A DNA stretch of 64,000 bases from the NCBI RefSeq assembly GCF_018336155.1, contig NZ_JAGYHF010000009.1:1-64000 (forward strand), in the 5' to 3' direction. A program made the position numbers and the translations under genes. Each line of letters begins with the position of its first letter. Position 1 is the first letter of the stretch. The notes beneath the pieces are model-generated. The model did no database searches, was not told where the DNA came from, and saw only the letters and a list, made by a program, of their open reading frames with translations. This document shows positions 32,955-42,032 of the stretch, one piece after another. Origin of the DNA: Pseudomonas rustica (GTDB lineage Bacteria; Pseudomonadota; Gammaproteobacteria; Pseudomonadales; Pseudomonadaceae).

Positions 32955-35004
32955 GACGAAAGCGCGCCGTGTTCTTGCTCAGTGCCTGGCTGCCGAGGCG
33001 CAGGGTGTCTGCCGCCAGATTTACCGCTCGCGCGCCTTCGAGCAAACGCACCGCCGCTTGATCGACCTGCTGGATATTGCCGCTGACTTCATCGGCGGTG
33101 CACGCCTGTTCCTCCACCGCCGTGGCGATTTGCGCGAGGGTGTCGGTGACGCTCTGCACGGCACTGGCGATTTCGCCCAACCGTTCGCCAAGCCCGGTGA
33201 CTGACTCGGCATCGGTTTGCGCCTGGCCGCAGGCAGCTTCCATCAAACTCACGGCTTCGTTGACCGTTGCGCGCAGGCTGTCGACCGTTCCGGCGATCTG
33301 CGCGGTGGATGATTGCGTGCGTTGCGACAGGCTGCGCACCTCGTCCGCCACGACGGCAAAACCGCGCCCCTGTTCGCCGGCGCGCGCCGCTTCAATCGCC
33401 GCGTTGAGCGCCAACAGGTTGGTCTGTTCGGCCACTCCGCGAATGGTGTCGACCACCAATTGAATCTGCTGGCCTTGCTCGCTGACCCGACCCAGCGCCG
33501 CAGCGGTGTCGTTCAAACGCTGATTGAGCTGTTGAATACTCGCGGTGGTGCGCTGACTGTCGCGGCTGCTGTCGGCGGCGATACGCTGGGTGTGCTGAGC
33601 GCTGCCGGAAGCCTGTTCGCAACTTTGCGCCACGCCTTGCGAGGTCGCGGCCAATTGCGTGGCCGCAGCGGCGATCTGGCTGATCTGCAACTGCTGCGCT
33701 TCGACTTCGCCGAGGGCACCGCTGGAGTGATCGTTGAGGCTGCGCACCGCGTCGCTCAATTGCGAGGTCTCGTGATCGACTCCGAGCATACTGCTGCGCA
33801 GTTGCACCACGGCGACGTTGAGCGCGGTGCTGATCGCCGCCAGTTCATCGCGACCCTCCACCGGCACTTGCAGGCTGAGGTTGCCGTCGCGCAGGGCTTC
33901 CGCGAGCAAGGTAATGCCGCTGGCGCTGCGACGAATCGAGGCTTGCAAGCAGATGAACAGGTACAGCGCCGCGAGCAGCAGGCAACCGAACACGGCGGCG
34001 ACGATGATGAACTGACGGATCGCTGAACCGTGGTAGGCGTCGAGCCGTTGATCCAGCGAGACCAGCGATTGCTGGCGCAGGGCGGCGAGGTCGCTCAACA
34101 AGGCGTCAAGGCTGCGTTCAAAGTCTTCCGGTTTGAGATTGATGCTGCCGCCAAACACGCCGTCGTCCAGCACCTTCAGGCCGCTGTCGAGGTGTTTGAG
34201 GCTCTCGTGGTATTGGCTGGCCCAGCTCTGCTGATCTTTCGGCAGGCGTGCTTCCAGCAGCGTGGCGGTTTTCACCAGTTGCTCGCGAGCATCACCGATA
34301 CGGCTGCGCAGATCGCGCAACTGCAGACGGCTTTGCAGGGTGAACTGGCCGGAGACTACCGAGGCCTGGCCGACGGCGGCGAGGCGACCGACGCGTTCAA
34401 TCAAGTCCGGCGCGTGTTGCGTGGAGATTTGCGTCAGCAGATAGGTTTCCAGCCACGGCGCGAGGGTCAGGCGATTGTCCATGACGATCTGCTCGCGCAA
34501 CGCTTGCAGGGCGCTCAGGGCGTTGGTGAAACGGTCATAACCGTCCGGCCACCAACCGACGCCGCTGAGGCTTTTCGAATCCAGTCCATTGAGTGCGGTT
34601 TGCAGCGTTTGATAGCGGCTGAGGGTTTCACCTTCCGCGCCTTCGTTTTGCAGGGCATTGCCCAGATCCGTGGTGGCTTGCACAACCGCCGGTTGCACCG
34701 CGTCGAACGCGCCCATGGCGGCGAGGGTGGCCGGTGTCGGCTGGCGATTGGTTTCAGTGGCGCGCCAACGGGCGGCGCGGTCGCGTTGGGCGGCGAGCAG
34801 GTTGTCCAGCGCATCCAGCGCGAGCAATTGGCGCACGCCGGCACGTTCGCCGGCAATCAGATTGAGCTTGTCGCGATAGTCCTGGCCGATCATCAACAGG
34901 CTACCGGCCAACGGCAAAATGAACAGCAGAAACAACAACTGGAATTTACCCGCGAAGCCAAACCGCCCCAGCAATTTGATCCCCGGTGAAAGGAAAGCCT
35001 GCAT
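32947..35004 (-). CDS. Methyl-accepting chemotaxis protein, membrane-bound
   Basis: About 685 residues. N-terminal membrane segment (KFQLLFLLFILPLAGSLLMIG), a large periplasmic, mostly helical sensor region of about 300 residues, a second membrane segment (FIIVAAVFGCLLLAALYLFICLQA), a HAMP linker and a cytoplasmic signalling domain with QTNLLALNAAIEAARAGEQGRGF. The long periplasmic helical region recalls four-helix sensor modules, but the ligand is unknown. I start at MQAFLSPGIKLLGRFGFAG with AGAGGAG upstream; the longer frame adds an unlikely Arg/Ser-rich leader. No methylation pentapeptide tail is seen. Confidence 0.9.
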   Translation of the reverse strand: MQAFLSPGIKLLGRFGFAGKFQLLFLLFILPLAGSLLMIGQDYRDKLNLIAGERAGVRQLLALDALDNLLAAQRDRAARWRATETNRQPTPATLAAMGAFDAVQPAVVQATTDLGNALQNEGAEGETLSRYQTLQTALNGLDSKSLSGVGWWPDGYDRFTNALSALQALREQIVMDNRLTLAPWLETYLLTQISTQHAPDLIERVGRLAAVGQASVVSGQFTLQSRLQLRDLRSRIGDAREQLVKTATLLEARLPKDQQSWASQYHESLKHLDSGLKVLDDGVFGGSINLKPEDFERSLDALLSDLAALRQQSLVSLDQRLDAYHGSAIRQFIIVAAVFGCLLLAALYLFICLQASIRRSASGITLLAEALRDGNLSLQVPVEGRDELAAISTALNVAVVQLRSSMLGVDHETSQLSDAVRSLNDHSSGALGEVEAQQLQISQIAAAATQLAATSQGVAQSCEQASGSAQHTQRIAADSSRDSQRTTASIQQLNQRLNDTAAALGRVSEQGQQIQLVVDTIRGVAEQTNLLALNAAIEAARAGEQGRGFAVVADEVRSLSQRTQSSTAQIAGTVDSLRATVNEAVSLMEAACGQAQTDAESVTGLGERLGEIASAVQSVTDTLAQIATAVEEQACTADEVSGNIQQVDQAAVRLLEGARAVNLAADTLRLGSQALSKNTARFRLN

Positions 35005-35436
35005 GCCCCATGACTCCTCTGGACACCACGCACCATCGGCGTGCATCGCGGTCGTTCGACGTTGATGTTGTGCCCTGCTAAAAGGCCTCGAAAGTTCACT
35101 CTCACCCGCTCTGTAGGCAGGTTCTGTAGCGAAACTTCCCATTGTCGATCACCTTTGTAAGGCGACCGCGTTCAGGGGCAGTAGCAAGGCAAGATTCAGA
35201 CCATGGCGTTGCGCTATCACCTAAATCCCGTCCCCTGTAGGAGCTGCCGAAGGCTGCGATCTTTTGATGTTGTTTTTTAAAAGATCAAAAGATCGCAGCC
35301 TTCGGCGCTCCTACACGATTGGGTGATTCAGGTCAGGGTGGTTAGTTAGCTGGCTAAGGGGATGGCGCTGACGCACTGAAAAATGGCACATTGACGCACC
35401 TGCCTGCGTGCACCCATCTGCTGTCCGGAAACTTCC
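35005..35436. other. Intergenic region between chemoreceptor and Fsr genes
   Basis: 432 bases without a gene. It contains the divergent promoters of the two flanking genes and one REP element (35232-35315). A short direct repeat TGACGCAC occurs twice at 23-base spacing (35369 and 35392) upstream of the exporter gene; I see no other structure. Confidence 0.6.
35232..35315. repeat. REPIN, GTAGGAGCTGCC type with a shortened right arm
   Basis: CCCCTGTAGGAGCTGCCGAAGG at the left pairs with a right arm that reads CCTTCGGCGCTCCTACA, lacking two bases of the usual CAGCTCC. The loop is a T-rich stretch. Confidence 0.9.
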
Positions 35437-36654
35437 ATGGCTATCAGCAACGTTCAGACCGCCGCTGTCTCGGCGCCCGCTGCCCCCCAAAGCAGTCCAT
35501 TGGTGATGCGAATTATCGGCGCGGTGGCGCTGGCGCATCTGATCAACGACCTGATCCAGTCGGTCTTGCCGTCGATCTACCCGATGCTCAAGGCCAATTA
35601 CGGCCTGACCTTTACCCAGGTCGGCCTGATCACCCTGACCTTCCAACTGACTGCGTCGCTGTTGCAGCCGTGGGTCGGTTATCACACCGATCGGCATCCG
35701 AAACCGTGGCTGTTGCCGGCCGGTTCGATCTGCACGTTGATCGGCATCGTGATGATGTCGATGGTCGGCAGTTTTCCGTTGATTCTGCTGGCGGCGGCGC
35801 TAATCGGTATCGGTTCTTCGACGTTCCATCCCGAGGCCTCGCGGATTGCGCGGCTGGCTTCCGGTGGACGCTTTGGCCTGGCGCAATCGACCTTCCAGGT
35901 CGGTGGTAACGCCGGTTCCGCGTTCGGCCCATTGCTGGCGGCGGCGATCATCATTCCGTTCGGTCAGGCCAACGTCGCGTGGTTCGGTTTGTTCGCGGTG
36001 TTTGCGCTGTTCGTCCTGTACCGCATCAGCCGCTGGTACGCGCACCACTTGAACCTGTTCAAGCTCAAAGCCGGTCAGGCCGCGACTCACGGTTTGTCGA
36101 AGGGCAGGGTGACCAGTGCGCTGGTGGTATTGGGGCTGTTGGTGTTCTCCAAGTATTTCTACATGGCCAGCCTCACCAGCTACTTCACCTTCTACCTGAT
36201 CGAGAAGTTCGACCTGTCGGTGGCGAGCTCGCAGTTGCACCTGTTCCTGTTTCTCGGTGCGGTAGCGGCGGGCACCTTCTTCGGCGGGCCGATTGGCGAC
36301 AAGATCGGCCGTAAGGCGGTGATCTGGTTCTCGATCCTTGGCGTGGCACCGTTTACGCTGCTGATGCCCCACGTTGATCTGTTCTGGACGACCGTCCTGA
36401 GCGTGGTGATCGGCTTCATTCTGGCCTCGGCGTTCTCGGCGATTGTGGTGTACGCGCAGGAACTGGTGCCGGGCAACGTCGGGATGATTGCCGGGGTGTT
36501 CTTCGGTTTGATGTTTGGTTTCGGCGGGATCGGCGCGGCGCTGCTCGGGCATCTGGCGGATATTCACGGGATTGAGTACGTGTATTACCTGTGCTCGTTC
36601 CTGCCGCTGTTTGGCGTGTTGGCGATCTTCTTGCCGCGTACCAAAAAGGCCTGA
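35437..36654 (+). CDS. MFS exporter, fosmidomycin-resistance (Fsr) family
   Basis: 405 residues with about 12 hydrophobic segments. The Fsr pattern is visible: AHLINDLIQSVLPSIYPMLKANYGLTFTQVGLITLTFQLTASLLQP, GYHTDRHPKPW and STFHPEASRIARLASGG. Members export fosmidomycin and related compounds and are widespread in Pseudomonas. The gene stands alone, with a REP element and a terminator downstream. Confidence 0.9.
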   Translation: MAISNVQTAAVSAPAAPQSSPLVMRIIGAVALAHLINDLIQSVLPSIYPMLKANYGLTFTQVGLITLTFQLTASLLQPWVGYHTDRHPKPWLLPAGSICTLIGIVMMSMVGSFPLILLAAALIGIGSSTFHPEASRIARLASGGRFGLAQSTFQVGGNAGSAFGPLLAAAIIIPFGQANVAWFGLFAVFALFVLYRISRWYAHHLNLFKLKAGQAATHGLSKGRVTSALVVLGLLVFSKYFYMASLTSYFTFYLIEKFDLSVASSQLHLFLFLGAVAAGTFFGGPIGDKIGRKAVIWFSILGVAPFTLLMPHVDLFWTTVLSVVIGFILASAFSAIVVYAQELVPGNVGMIAGVFFGLMFGFGGIGAALLGHLADIHGIEYVYYLCSFLPLFGVLAIFLPRTKKA

Positions 36655-36670
36655 TCCCACACAAATCCAA

Positions 36671-36761
36671 CTGTGGGAGCGGGCTTGCTCGCGAATGCTG
36701 GGTATCAGCTACACATGTACTGGCTGACACGACGCCTTCGCGAGCAAGCCCGCTCCCACAG
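36671..36761. repeat. REPIN, GTGGGAGCGGGCTTGCTCGCGAA type
   Basis: CTGTGGGAGCGGGCTTGCTC at the left with its inverted copy at the right. It lies directly after the Fsr gene stop codon. Confidence 0.92.
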
Positions 36762-36794
36762 GGGAATTGCGTACAGCGATAAATCTCAGGCACA

Positions 36795-36826
36795 AAAAAG
36801 CCGCGTATCAAACGCGGCTTTTTCTT
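36795..36826. terminator. Bidirectional Rho-independent terminator
   Basis: An AAGCCGCGT/ACGCGGCTT stem with a six-A run before it and a T-run after it. It serves the Fsr gene and the convergent ychF operon. Confidence 0.88.
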
Positions 36827-36837
36827 GGGCGTAACGC

Positions 36838-37938
36838 TTACACGTTAAAGCGGAAGTGCATCACGTCGCCGTCTTTGACGATGTAATCCTTGCCTTCCAG
36901 ACGCCATTTACCGGCTTCTTTAGTACCGGCTTCGCCCTTGTACTGGATGAAGTCGTTGTAGGCGATCACTTCGGCGCGGATGAAGCCTTTCTCGAAGTCG
37001 GTGTGGATCACGCCGGCAGCCTGAGGTGCTGTGGCACCGACTTTGACGGTCCAGGCGCGGACTTCTTCAACACCGGCGGTGAAGTAGGTCTGCAGGTGCA
37101 GCATTTCGTAGCCGGCGCGGATCACGCGGTTGAGGCCAGGCTCTTCCAGGCCCAGGGCCTCGAGGAACATGTCCTTCTCTTCGCCGTCATCGAGCTCGGC
37201 GATTTCCGCTTCGATCTTGTTGCAGACCGGAACCACCATGGCGCCTTCTTCTTCGGCGATGGCGCGAACCACGTCGAGGTGCGGGTTGTTCTCGAAACCG
37301 TCTTCAGCGACGTTGGCGATGTACATGACCGGTTTGGTGGTCAGCAGGTGGAAGCCCTTGATCACTGCCTTTTCGTCAGCGTTCATGTTCTTCATCAGGC
37401 TGCGCGCAGGCTTGGCTTCGGTGAAGTGCGCGATCAGTTGCTCAAGCAGGCCTTTCTGAACCACGGCGTCCTTGTCACCACCCTTGGCGTTACGCGCGAC
37501 TTTCTGTAGTTGCTTCTCGCAGCTGTCGAGGTCGGCGAAGATCAGTTCCAGGTCGATGATTTCGATGTCGCGCTTCGGGTCGACGCTGTTGGAAACGTGG
37601 ATCACGTTCTCGTCTTCGAAGCAACGCACGACGTGAGCGATCGCGTCGGTTTCGCGGATGTTGGCGAGGAACTTGTTGCCCAGGCCTTCACCTTTCGAGG
37701 CGCCGGCAACGAGGCCTGCGATGTCGACGAATTCCATGGTGGTCGGCAGGATGCGCTTTGGATTGACGATGGCCGCCAGAGCGTCCAGACGCGGATCCGG
37801 CATCGGCACGATGCCGCTGTTCGGCTCGATGGTGCAGAAGGGGAAGTTTTCGGCCGCGATACCGGATTTGGTCAGGGCGTTGAACAGGGTGGACTTGCCG
37901 ACGTTAGGCAGGCCGACGATGCCGCAATTGAATCCCAT
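36838..37938 (-). CDS. ychF: Redox-regulated Obg-family ATPase YchF
   Basis: 366 residues, the normal length. The G1 motif GLPNVGKSTLF is at residues 8-18; the NxxE motif that favours ATP over GTP is expected in this family. A TGS domain forms the C-terminal end (RAWTVKVGATAPQAAGVIHTDFEKGFIRAEVI). YchF binds ribosomes and is linked to oxidative stress responses. It is the last gene of the rplY-pth-ychF group, as in other gammaproteobacteria. Confidence 0.95.
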   Translation of the reverse strand: MGFNCGIVGLPNVGKSTLFNALTKSGIAAENFPFCTIEPNSGIVPMPDPRLDALAAIVNPKRILPTTMEFVDIAGLVAGASKGEGLGNKFLANIRETDAIAHVVRCFEDENVIHVSNSVDPKRDIEIIDLELIFADLDSCEKQLQKVARNAKGGDKDAVVQKGLLEQLIAHFTEAKPARSLMKNMNADEKAVIKGFHLLTTKPVMYIANVAEDGFENNPHLDVVRAIAEEEGAMVVPVCNKIEAEIAELDDGEEKDMFLEALGLEEPGLNRVIRAGYEMLHLQTYFTAGVEEVRAWTVKVGATAPQAAGVIHTDFEKGFIRAEVIAYNDFIQYKGEAGTKEAGKWRLEGKDYIVKDGDVMHFRFNV

Positions 37939-37960
37939 GGTGTTTCCCCTCGGAGTAGAG

Positions 37961-38545
37961 TCAGGCCTTCTGGCTGTGCAGGTTTTTCATCGCGCGGTTC
38001 CATTCACCGGCTAGGATATCCGGCAGCACGCCGAGGGCAAAGTCGATGCTGGCATCGAGTTTTTCCTGTTCGGCGCGTGGCGCACGACCCAGGACGAAAT
38101 TTGAAACCATACTGGCGACGCCCGGGTGGCCAATGCCAAGCCGCAGGCGGTAGAACGTATTCTGATTGCCCAGTTGCGCAATGATGTCGCGCAACCCGTT
38201 GTGACCGCCATGGCCGCCGCCCTGCTTGAGCTTGGCAACGCCCGGAGGCAAGTCGAGTTCGTCATGCGCCACCAAAATTTCTTCAGGCTTGATGCGGAAG
38301 AAACCGGCGAGTGCCGCTACGGCCTGGCCGCTGCGGTTCATGTAAGTGGTGGGAATCAGCAGACGAACATCCTGACCCTGATGCGAGTAGCGCCCGGTCA
38401 GGCCGAAATATTTGCGATCGGCCACAAGATTCACATTCTGTGCGTGGGCGATGCGCTCAACAAAAAGGGCCCCTGCGTTATGCCGGGTCTGGTCGTATTC
38501 GGCGCCTGGATTTCCCAGGCCAACGATCAGTTTGATGGCAGTCAC
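37961..38545 (-). CDS. pth: Peptidyl-tRNA hydrolase
   Basis: 194 residues. Catalytic motifs are LIVGLGNPGAEYDQTRHNAG (the His near residue 23 is the catalytic base), PTTYMNRSGQAV, and VAHDELDLPPG. The enzyme recycles peptidyl-tRNAs released from stalled ribosomes. It is 22 bases upstream of ychF and co-transcribed with it. A long structured region lies before it. Confidence 0.96.
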   Translation of the reverse strand: MTAIKLIVGLGNPGAEYDQTRHNAGALFVERIAHAQNVNLVADRKYFGLTGRYSHQGQDVRLLIPTTYMNRSGQAVAALAGFFRIKPEEILVAHDELDLPPGVAKLKQGGGHGGHNGLRDIIAQLGNQNTFYRLRLGIGHPGVASMVSNFVLGRAPRAEQEKLDASIDFALGVLPDILAGEWNRAMKNLHSQKA

Positions 38546-38564
38546 GATAGGGGCCCTTCCTTTG

Positions 38565-38700
38565 AGTGGTGAGTAACATCGCCGCGATCAGGGAAAGCGG
38601 CGAAAGTGGACGAAAAATGCTCATTTACCATGGATGTAAACTCCGCGTTCTCGCCCGCTTTCTCGCTACGTTCCAGTCCGCGATGTTACTTGCTCACTCA
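38565..38700 (-). other. Structured intergenic region between rplY and pth
   Basis: Three nested inverted repeats are visible: outer arms 38569-38586 and 38680-38698 (GTAACATCG / CGATGTTAC core), a middle pair GAAAGCGG / CCGCTTTC (38593-38600, 38655-38662), and an inner TTTAC-N7-GTAAA (38624-38640). Together they would fold the 5' leader of pth into one long branched stem. No T-run follows, so it is not a simple terminator. Confidence 0.55.
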
Positions 38701-38716
38701 GGCATGACAGAGTGAA

Positions 38717-39316
38717 TTACTCTGCTGCGCCTTCTTCAGCTTCTGGAGCAACGCGTGGAGCGTGTACGTTTGCAACAGCTTTGTCGTCGCCGTGAGCCAG
38801 TGCAACGAACTCAACGCCTTTAGGGGCTTTGAGGTCGGACAGGTGAACGATTGCGCCGATTTCCAGAGCCGACAGGTCGACTTCGATGAACTCAGGCAGA
38901 TCTTTCGGCAGGCAGGAAACTTCGATTTCGTTCAGGACGTGCGAGATCTCGCCGCCTTTCTTGGTCGGAGCTTCTTCACCAACAAAGTGCACAGGCACGA
39001 TAGCGGTCAGTTTCTGGCCGGCTACGACGCGTACGAAGTCAGCGTGCAGAACGTGACCCTTGGACGGGTGACGTTGCAGAGCCTTGATGATGACGTTCTG
39101 CTTTTTGCCGCCAACGTTCAGTTCGATAACGTGGCTGTAGGCAGCATCGTTTTCGAGCAGTTTGGCAACTTCTTTGGCCAGCATGCTGATGGATTCAGGG
39201 GCTTTTTCGCCACCGTAAACAACAGCTGGAACCAGAGCGGCGAGACGACGCAGGCGGCGGCTCGCACCTTTCCCCAGGTCGGAACGCAGTTCAGCATTCA
39301 GAGTAAAATCGTTCAT
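38717..39316 (-). CDS. rplY: 50S ribosomal protein L25, CTC long form
   Basis: 199 residues: an N-terminal L25 domain (NAELRSDLGKGASRRLRRLAALVPAVVYGG, binds 5S rRNA) and the extra beta-rich C-terminal domain of the CTC type, ending in an acidic, Ala/Glu-rich tail. E. coli L25 lacks this second domain. It lies between prs and pth. Confidence 0.96.
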   Translation of the reverse strand: MNDFTLNAELRSDLGKGASRRLRRLAALVPAVVYGGEKAPESISMLAKEVAKLLENDAAYSHVIELNVGGKKQNVIIKALQRHPSKGHVLHADFVRVVAGQKLTAIVPVHFVGEEAPTKKGGEISHVLNEIEVSCLPKDLPEFIEVDLSALEIGAIVHLSDLKAPKGVEFVALAHGDDKAVANVHAPRVAPEAEEGAAE

Positions 39317-39381
39317 TGTGTATCTCCAAAATAGCCATGACCGGGTTGACGTTTGCGACCAGCGCCAAACACGGTATGGGC

Positions 39382-39424
39382 AAAAAAGCCCCGCCCCGGC
39401 AGGAATGCCGGGGCGGGGCGCTTT
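39382..39424 (-). terminator. Rho-independent terminator of prs
   Basis: A perfect 13-base GC stem (39388-39400 with 39407-39419) is followed by TTTTTT on the minus strand. It separates prs from rplY, so rplY has its own promoter or depends on readthrough. Confidence 0.92.
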
Positions 39425-39458
39425 TCGTCAACGAGACATTTCGAGAAGGGCAGGGCCC

Positions 39459-40400
39459 TTAACGGAACATCGCGCTGATCGATTCTTCATTGCTGATGCG
39501 GCGAACCGCTTCGGCAACAACCGGTGCGATATCCAGTTGACGGATACGTGCACAGGCTTGTGCTGCAGCGGACAGCGGGATGGTGTTAGTCACCACCAGC
39601 TCGTCCAGCACGGAATTTTCGATATTCTCGATGGCCCGACCCGACAGCACAGGGTGTGTGCAGTAGGCAAAGACCTTGGCTGCGCCATGCTCTTTCAGGG
39701 CCTTGGCCGCGTGGCACAGAGTGCCGGCGGTATCGACCATGTCATCGACCAGAATACAGGTACGCCCTTCGACATCACCGATGATATGCATCACTTCAGA
39801 GTGATTGGCTTTCTCACGGCGTTTGTCGATGATCCCGAGATCCACGCCCAGGGATTTGGCAACAGCACGTGCACGCACGACGCCACCAATGTCCGGGGAC
39901 ACAATCATCAGGTTTTCGAAGCGCTGATCTTCAATGTCATCCACCAATACCGGGGAGCCGTAGATGTTATCTACCGGAATATCGAAGAAACCCTGAATCT
40001 GGTCAGCATGCAGATCAACCGTGAGAACACGGTCGATGCCGACTACGGTAAGCATGTCAGCGACGACTTTCGCGCTGATAGCCACACGTGCGGAACGCGG
40101 ACGGCGATCCTGACGGGCATAACCAAAATAAGGAATAACAGCAGTGATACGAGTAGCCGAGGAGCGGCGGAAGGCGTCAGCCATCACTACCAGTTCCATC
40201 AGGTTATCGTTGGTCGGAGCGCAAGTCGGCTGAATAATGAAAACGTCTTTACCGCGAACGTTTTCATTGATCTCGGCTGTAATTTCGCCGTCGGAGAATT
40301 TACCGACAGAGATGTCACCGAGAGGGATATGCAGCTGACGTACAACACGCCGAGCCAGATCGGGGTTAGCGTTCCCCGTAAAGACCATCATCTTGGACAC
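39459..40400 (-). CDS. prs: Ribose-phosphate pyrophosphokinase
   Basis: 313 residues. It makes phosphoribosyl pyrophosphate from ribose 5-phosphate and ATP. Visible motifs: FTGNANPDLARRVVRQLHIPLG, RQDRRPRSARVAISAKVVADML, and the PRPP-binding loop CILVDDMVDTAGTL. It stands between tRNA-Gln and its own strong terminator, the classical ispE-prs arrangement. It supplies PRPP to nucleotide synthesis, including the upp salvage reaction at the other end of this window. Confidence 0.97.
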   Translation of the reverse strand: MSKMMVFTGNANPDLARRVVRQLHIPLGDISVGKFSDGEITAEINENVRGKDVFIIQPTCAPTNDNLMELVVMADAFRRSSATRITAVIPYFGYARQDRRPRSARVAISAKVVADMLTVVGIDRVLTVDLHADQIQGFFDIPVDNIYGSPVLVDDIEDQRFENLMIVSPDIGGVVRARAVAKSLGVDLGIIDKRREKANHSEVMHIIGDVEGRTCILVDDMVDTAGTLCHAAKALKEHGAAKVFAYCTHPVLSGRAIENIENSVLDELVVTNTIPLSAAAQACARIRQLDIAPVVAEAVRRISNEESISAMFR

Positions 40401-40445
40401 GCGCAGTACCTAGAGGCTGAGGGTAACCTGGATGAGTATAGAAAA

Positions 40446-40520
40446 TGGCAGGGGCGGCTGGATTCGAACCAACGCATGGCAGGATCAAAACCTGCTGCCT
40501 TACCGCTTGGCGACGCCCCT
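40446..40520 (-). tRNA. tRNA-Gln (TTG)
   Basis: 75 bases including encoded CCA. Acceptor AGGGGCG/CGCCCCT, D-arm TCGCCAAGCGGTAAGGC, anticodon loop TTTTGAT and T-arm TGGTTCGAATCCA are intact. It lies between ispE and prs, a conserved location in gammaproteobacteria. Confidence 0.96.
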
Positions 40521-40556
40521 GTATCTGTTGCATCAAGTGCCGTGCACTTGGTTCCT

Positions 40557-41408
40557 TTAGAGCAGACTTTGCAGCTTGCGATGCAACATCGAAACGTTGC
40601 TTCCTTTCGCTACAAACCCTGTAAGGGTCTCTGTCAGAAGGGCCGAGACTTTATCAGCTTCAGCTTTGCTTGGGAAGCCCCCAAACACACAACTTCCAGT
40701 TCCGGTGAGCTTTGCTTCGGTAAATTTACCTAACAAATCCAATGCGTTACGTACCTCTGGATAACGCCTTGCAACCACCGGCAAGCAGTCATTTCGACTG
40801 TTTCCCTCGGGAACGGGGCGCACTTTAATGGGCGGCGTGTTACGTGTCAACAAAGGATCGGAAAAAATTTCTGCCGTACTTACAGAGACTTGCGGTACGA
40901 GCACCAGATACCACGGTTCTTCGGGATCGACCGGGGTGAGTTTCTCGCCCACGCCCTCGGCAAAAGCCGCGTGACCACGGACGAAAACCGGCACGTCGGC
41001 GCCAAGCGTCAGACCCAGTGCCGCCAGGCGATCTTCATCCCAGCCCAGCTGCCACAAGTGATTCAGACCGAGCAAGGTGGTCGCCGCGTTCGAGCTGCCG
41101 CCACCGATGCCGCCGCCCATGGGCAGAATTTTGTCGATCCAGATGTCGATACCCAGCGTACAACCCGATTGTTGCTGAAGCATTTTTGCTGCGCGCACGA
41201 TCAGATTGCTGTCATGCGGCACGCCGGCAAATTCGGTGTGCAGCTGAATCACGCCGTCATCGCGCACGGCAAAAGTGATTTCATCGCCGTAGTCGACAAA
41301 CTGAAACAGCGTCTGCAACTCGTGATAACCGTCTTCACGGCGACCAAGAATGTGCAGCATCAGATTGAGTTTGGCCGGCGAGGGCAGGGTCAGACGTGCA
41401 GCGGTCAT
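40557..41408 (-). CDS. ispE: 4-diphosphocytidyl-2-C-methyl-D-erythritol kinase
   Basis: 283 residues, a GHMP kinase in the MEP isoprenoid pathway. Motifs: PSPAKLNLMLHILGRREDGYHELQTLF at the N-terminus, and the ATP-binding PMGGGIGGGSSNAATTL. It is 3 bases downstream of lolB and followed by tRNA-Gln. Confidence 0.96.
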   Translation of the reverse strand: MTAARLTLPSPAKLNLMLHILGRREDGYHELQTLFQFVDYGDEITFAVRDDGVIQLHTEFAGVPHDSNLIVRAAKMLQQQSGCTLGIDIWIDKILPMGGGIGGGSSNAATTLLGLNHLWQLGWDEDRLAALGLTLGADVPVFVRGHAAFAEGVGEKLTPVDPEEPWYLVLVPQVSVSTAEIFSDPLLTRNTPPIKVRPVPEGNSRNDCLPVVARRYPEVRNALDLLGKFTEAKLTGTGSCVFGGFPSKAEADKVSALLTETLTGFVAKGSNVSMLHRKLQSLL

Positions 41409-41411
41409 GCG

Positions 41412-42029
41412 TTATTGCCCCAACTTGCGCGGTTGCCAGGTCTTGATCACCAGCGTGACGTCGAGGTCGGTGCCGTGCAGCTTGATGCGCTCGGGCAACC
41501 AGTAACCGTTTTGTTCGGTGTACGCGGTGTACTCAACTTTCCAGCCGTCCTGTTCCAGGCTGGCCAGACGGCTGTCGGCGTCCAGGTTCAGGCGACTTTT
41601 AGTGTCCGGAGCCGGCAGGCCACGCACCCACCAGGCCAGATTCGACACCGGCAACTTCCAGCCCAGTTGCTCTTCGAGCAGGGCTTCCGGCGATTGCGAT
41701 TCGTAGCGGCCCTGATTGGCGACTTCCAGCGACACCTTGCCTGGCCGTCCGGTCAGGCGTGCAGCGCCACGACCCAACGGGCCGGACAGACGAATGTCGT
41801 AATAATCCTGACGTTGCAGCCAGAACAGCGTGCCGCTACCGGAATCTTTCGGTGCGCGGATGCCGATCTTGCCGTCGATCTGCCAGCCATCGAGGCCAGT
41901 CAGTTGCTGTTTGTTCGCGGCCCATTGAGCCGGGCTGCCGTGGCCCTCGACCGATTCACGAGTACCAAAACCCGAGCAACCAGCGAGGAGGGCGATGAAG
42001 CTGAAAACAATAACGTGGCGCAAAAACAT
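41412..42029 (-). CDS. lolB: Outer-membrane lipoprotein assembly factor LolB
   Basis: 205 residues with a lipobox LLAGC (C18). The mature domain is the half-barrel that accepts lipoproteins from LolA and inserts them into the outer membrane; the WQIDGKIGIRAPKDSGSGTLFWLQR and GPLGRGAARL stretches are typical. It lies 3 bases after the TPR lipoprotein gene and before ispE. Confidence 0.95.
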   Translation of the reverse strand: MFLRHVIVFSFIALLAGCSGFGTRESVEGHGSPAQWAANKQQLTGLDGWQIDGKIGIRAPKDSGSGTLFWLQRQDYYDIRLSGPLGRGAARLTGRPGKVSLEVANQGRYESQSPEALLEEQLGWKLPVSNLAWWVRGLPAPDTKSRLNLDADSRLASLEQDGWKVEYTAYTEQNGYWLPERIKLHGTDLDVTLVIKTWQPRKLGQ

Positions 42030-42032
42030 GAG

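Noticed and set aside
35369..35399. TGACGCAC direct repeat before the Fsr gene
   Set aside because: Only eight bases and one pair; too short to support a regulatory claim.
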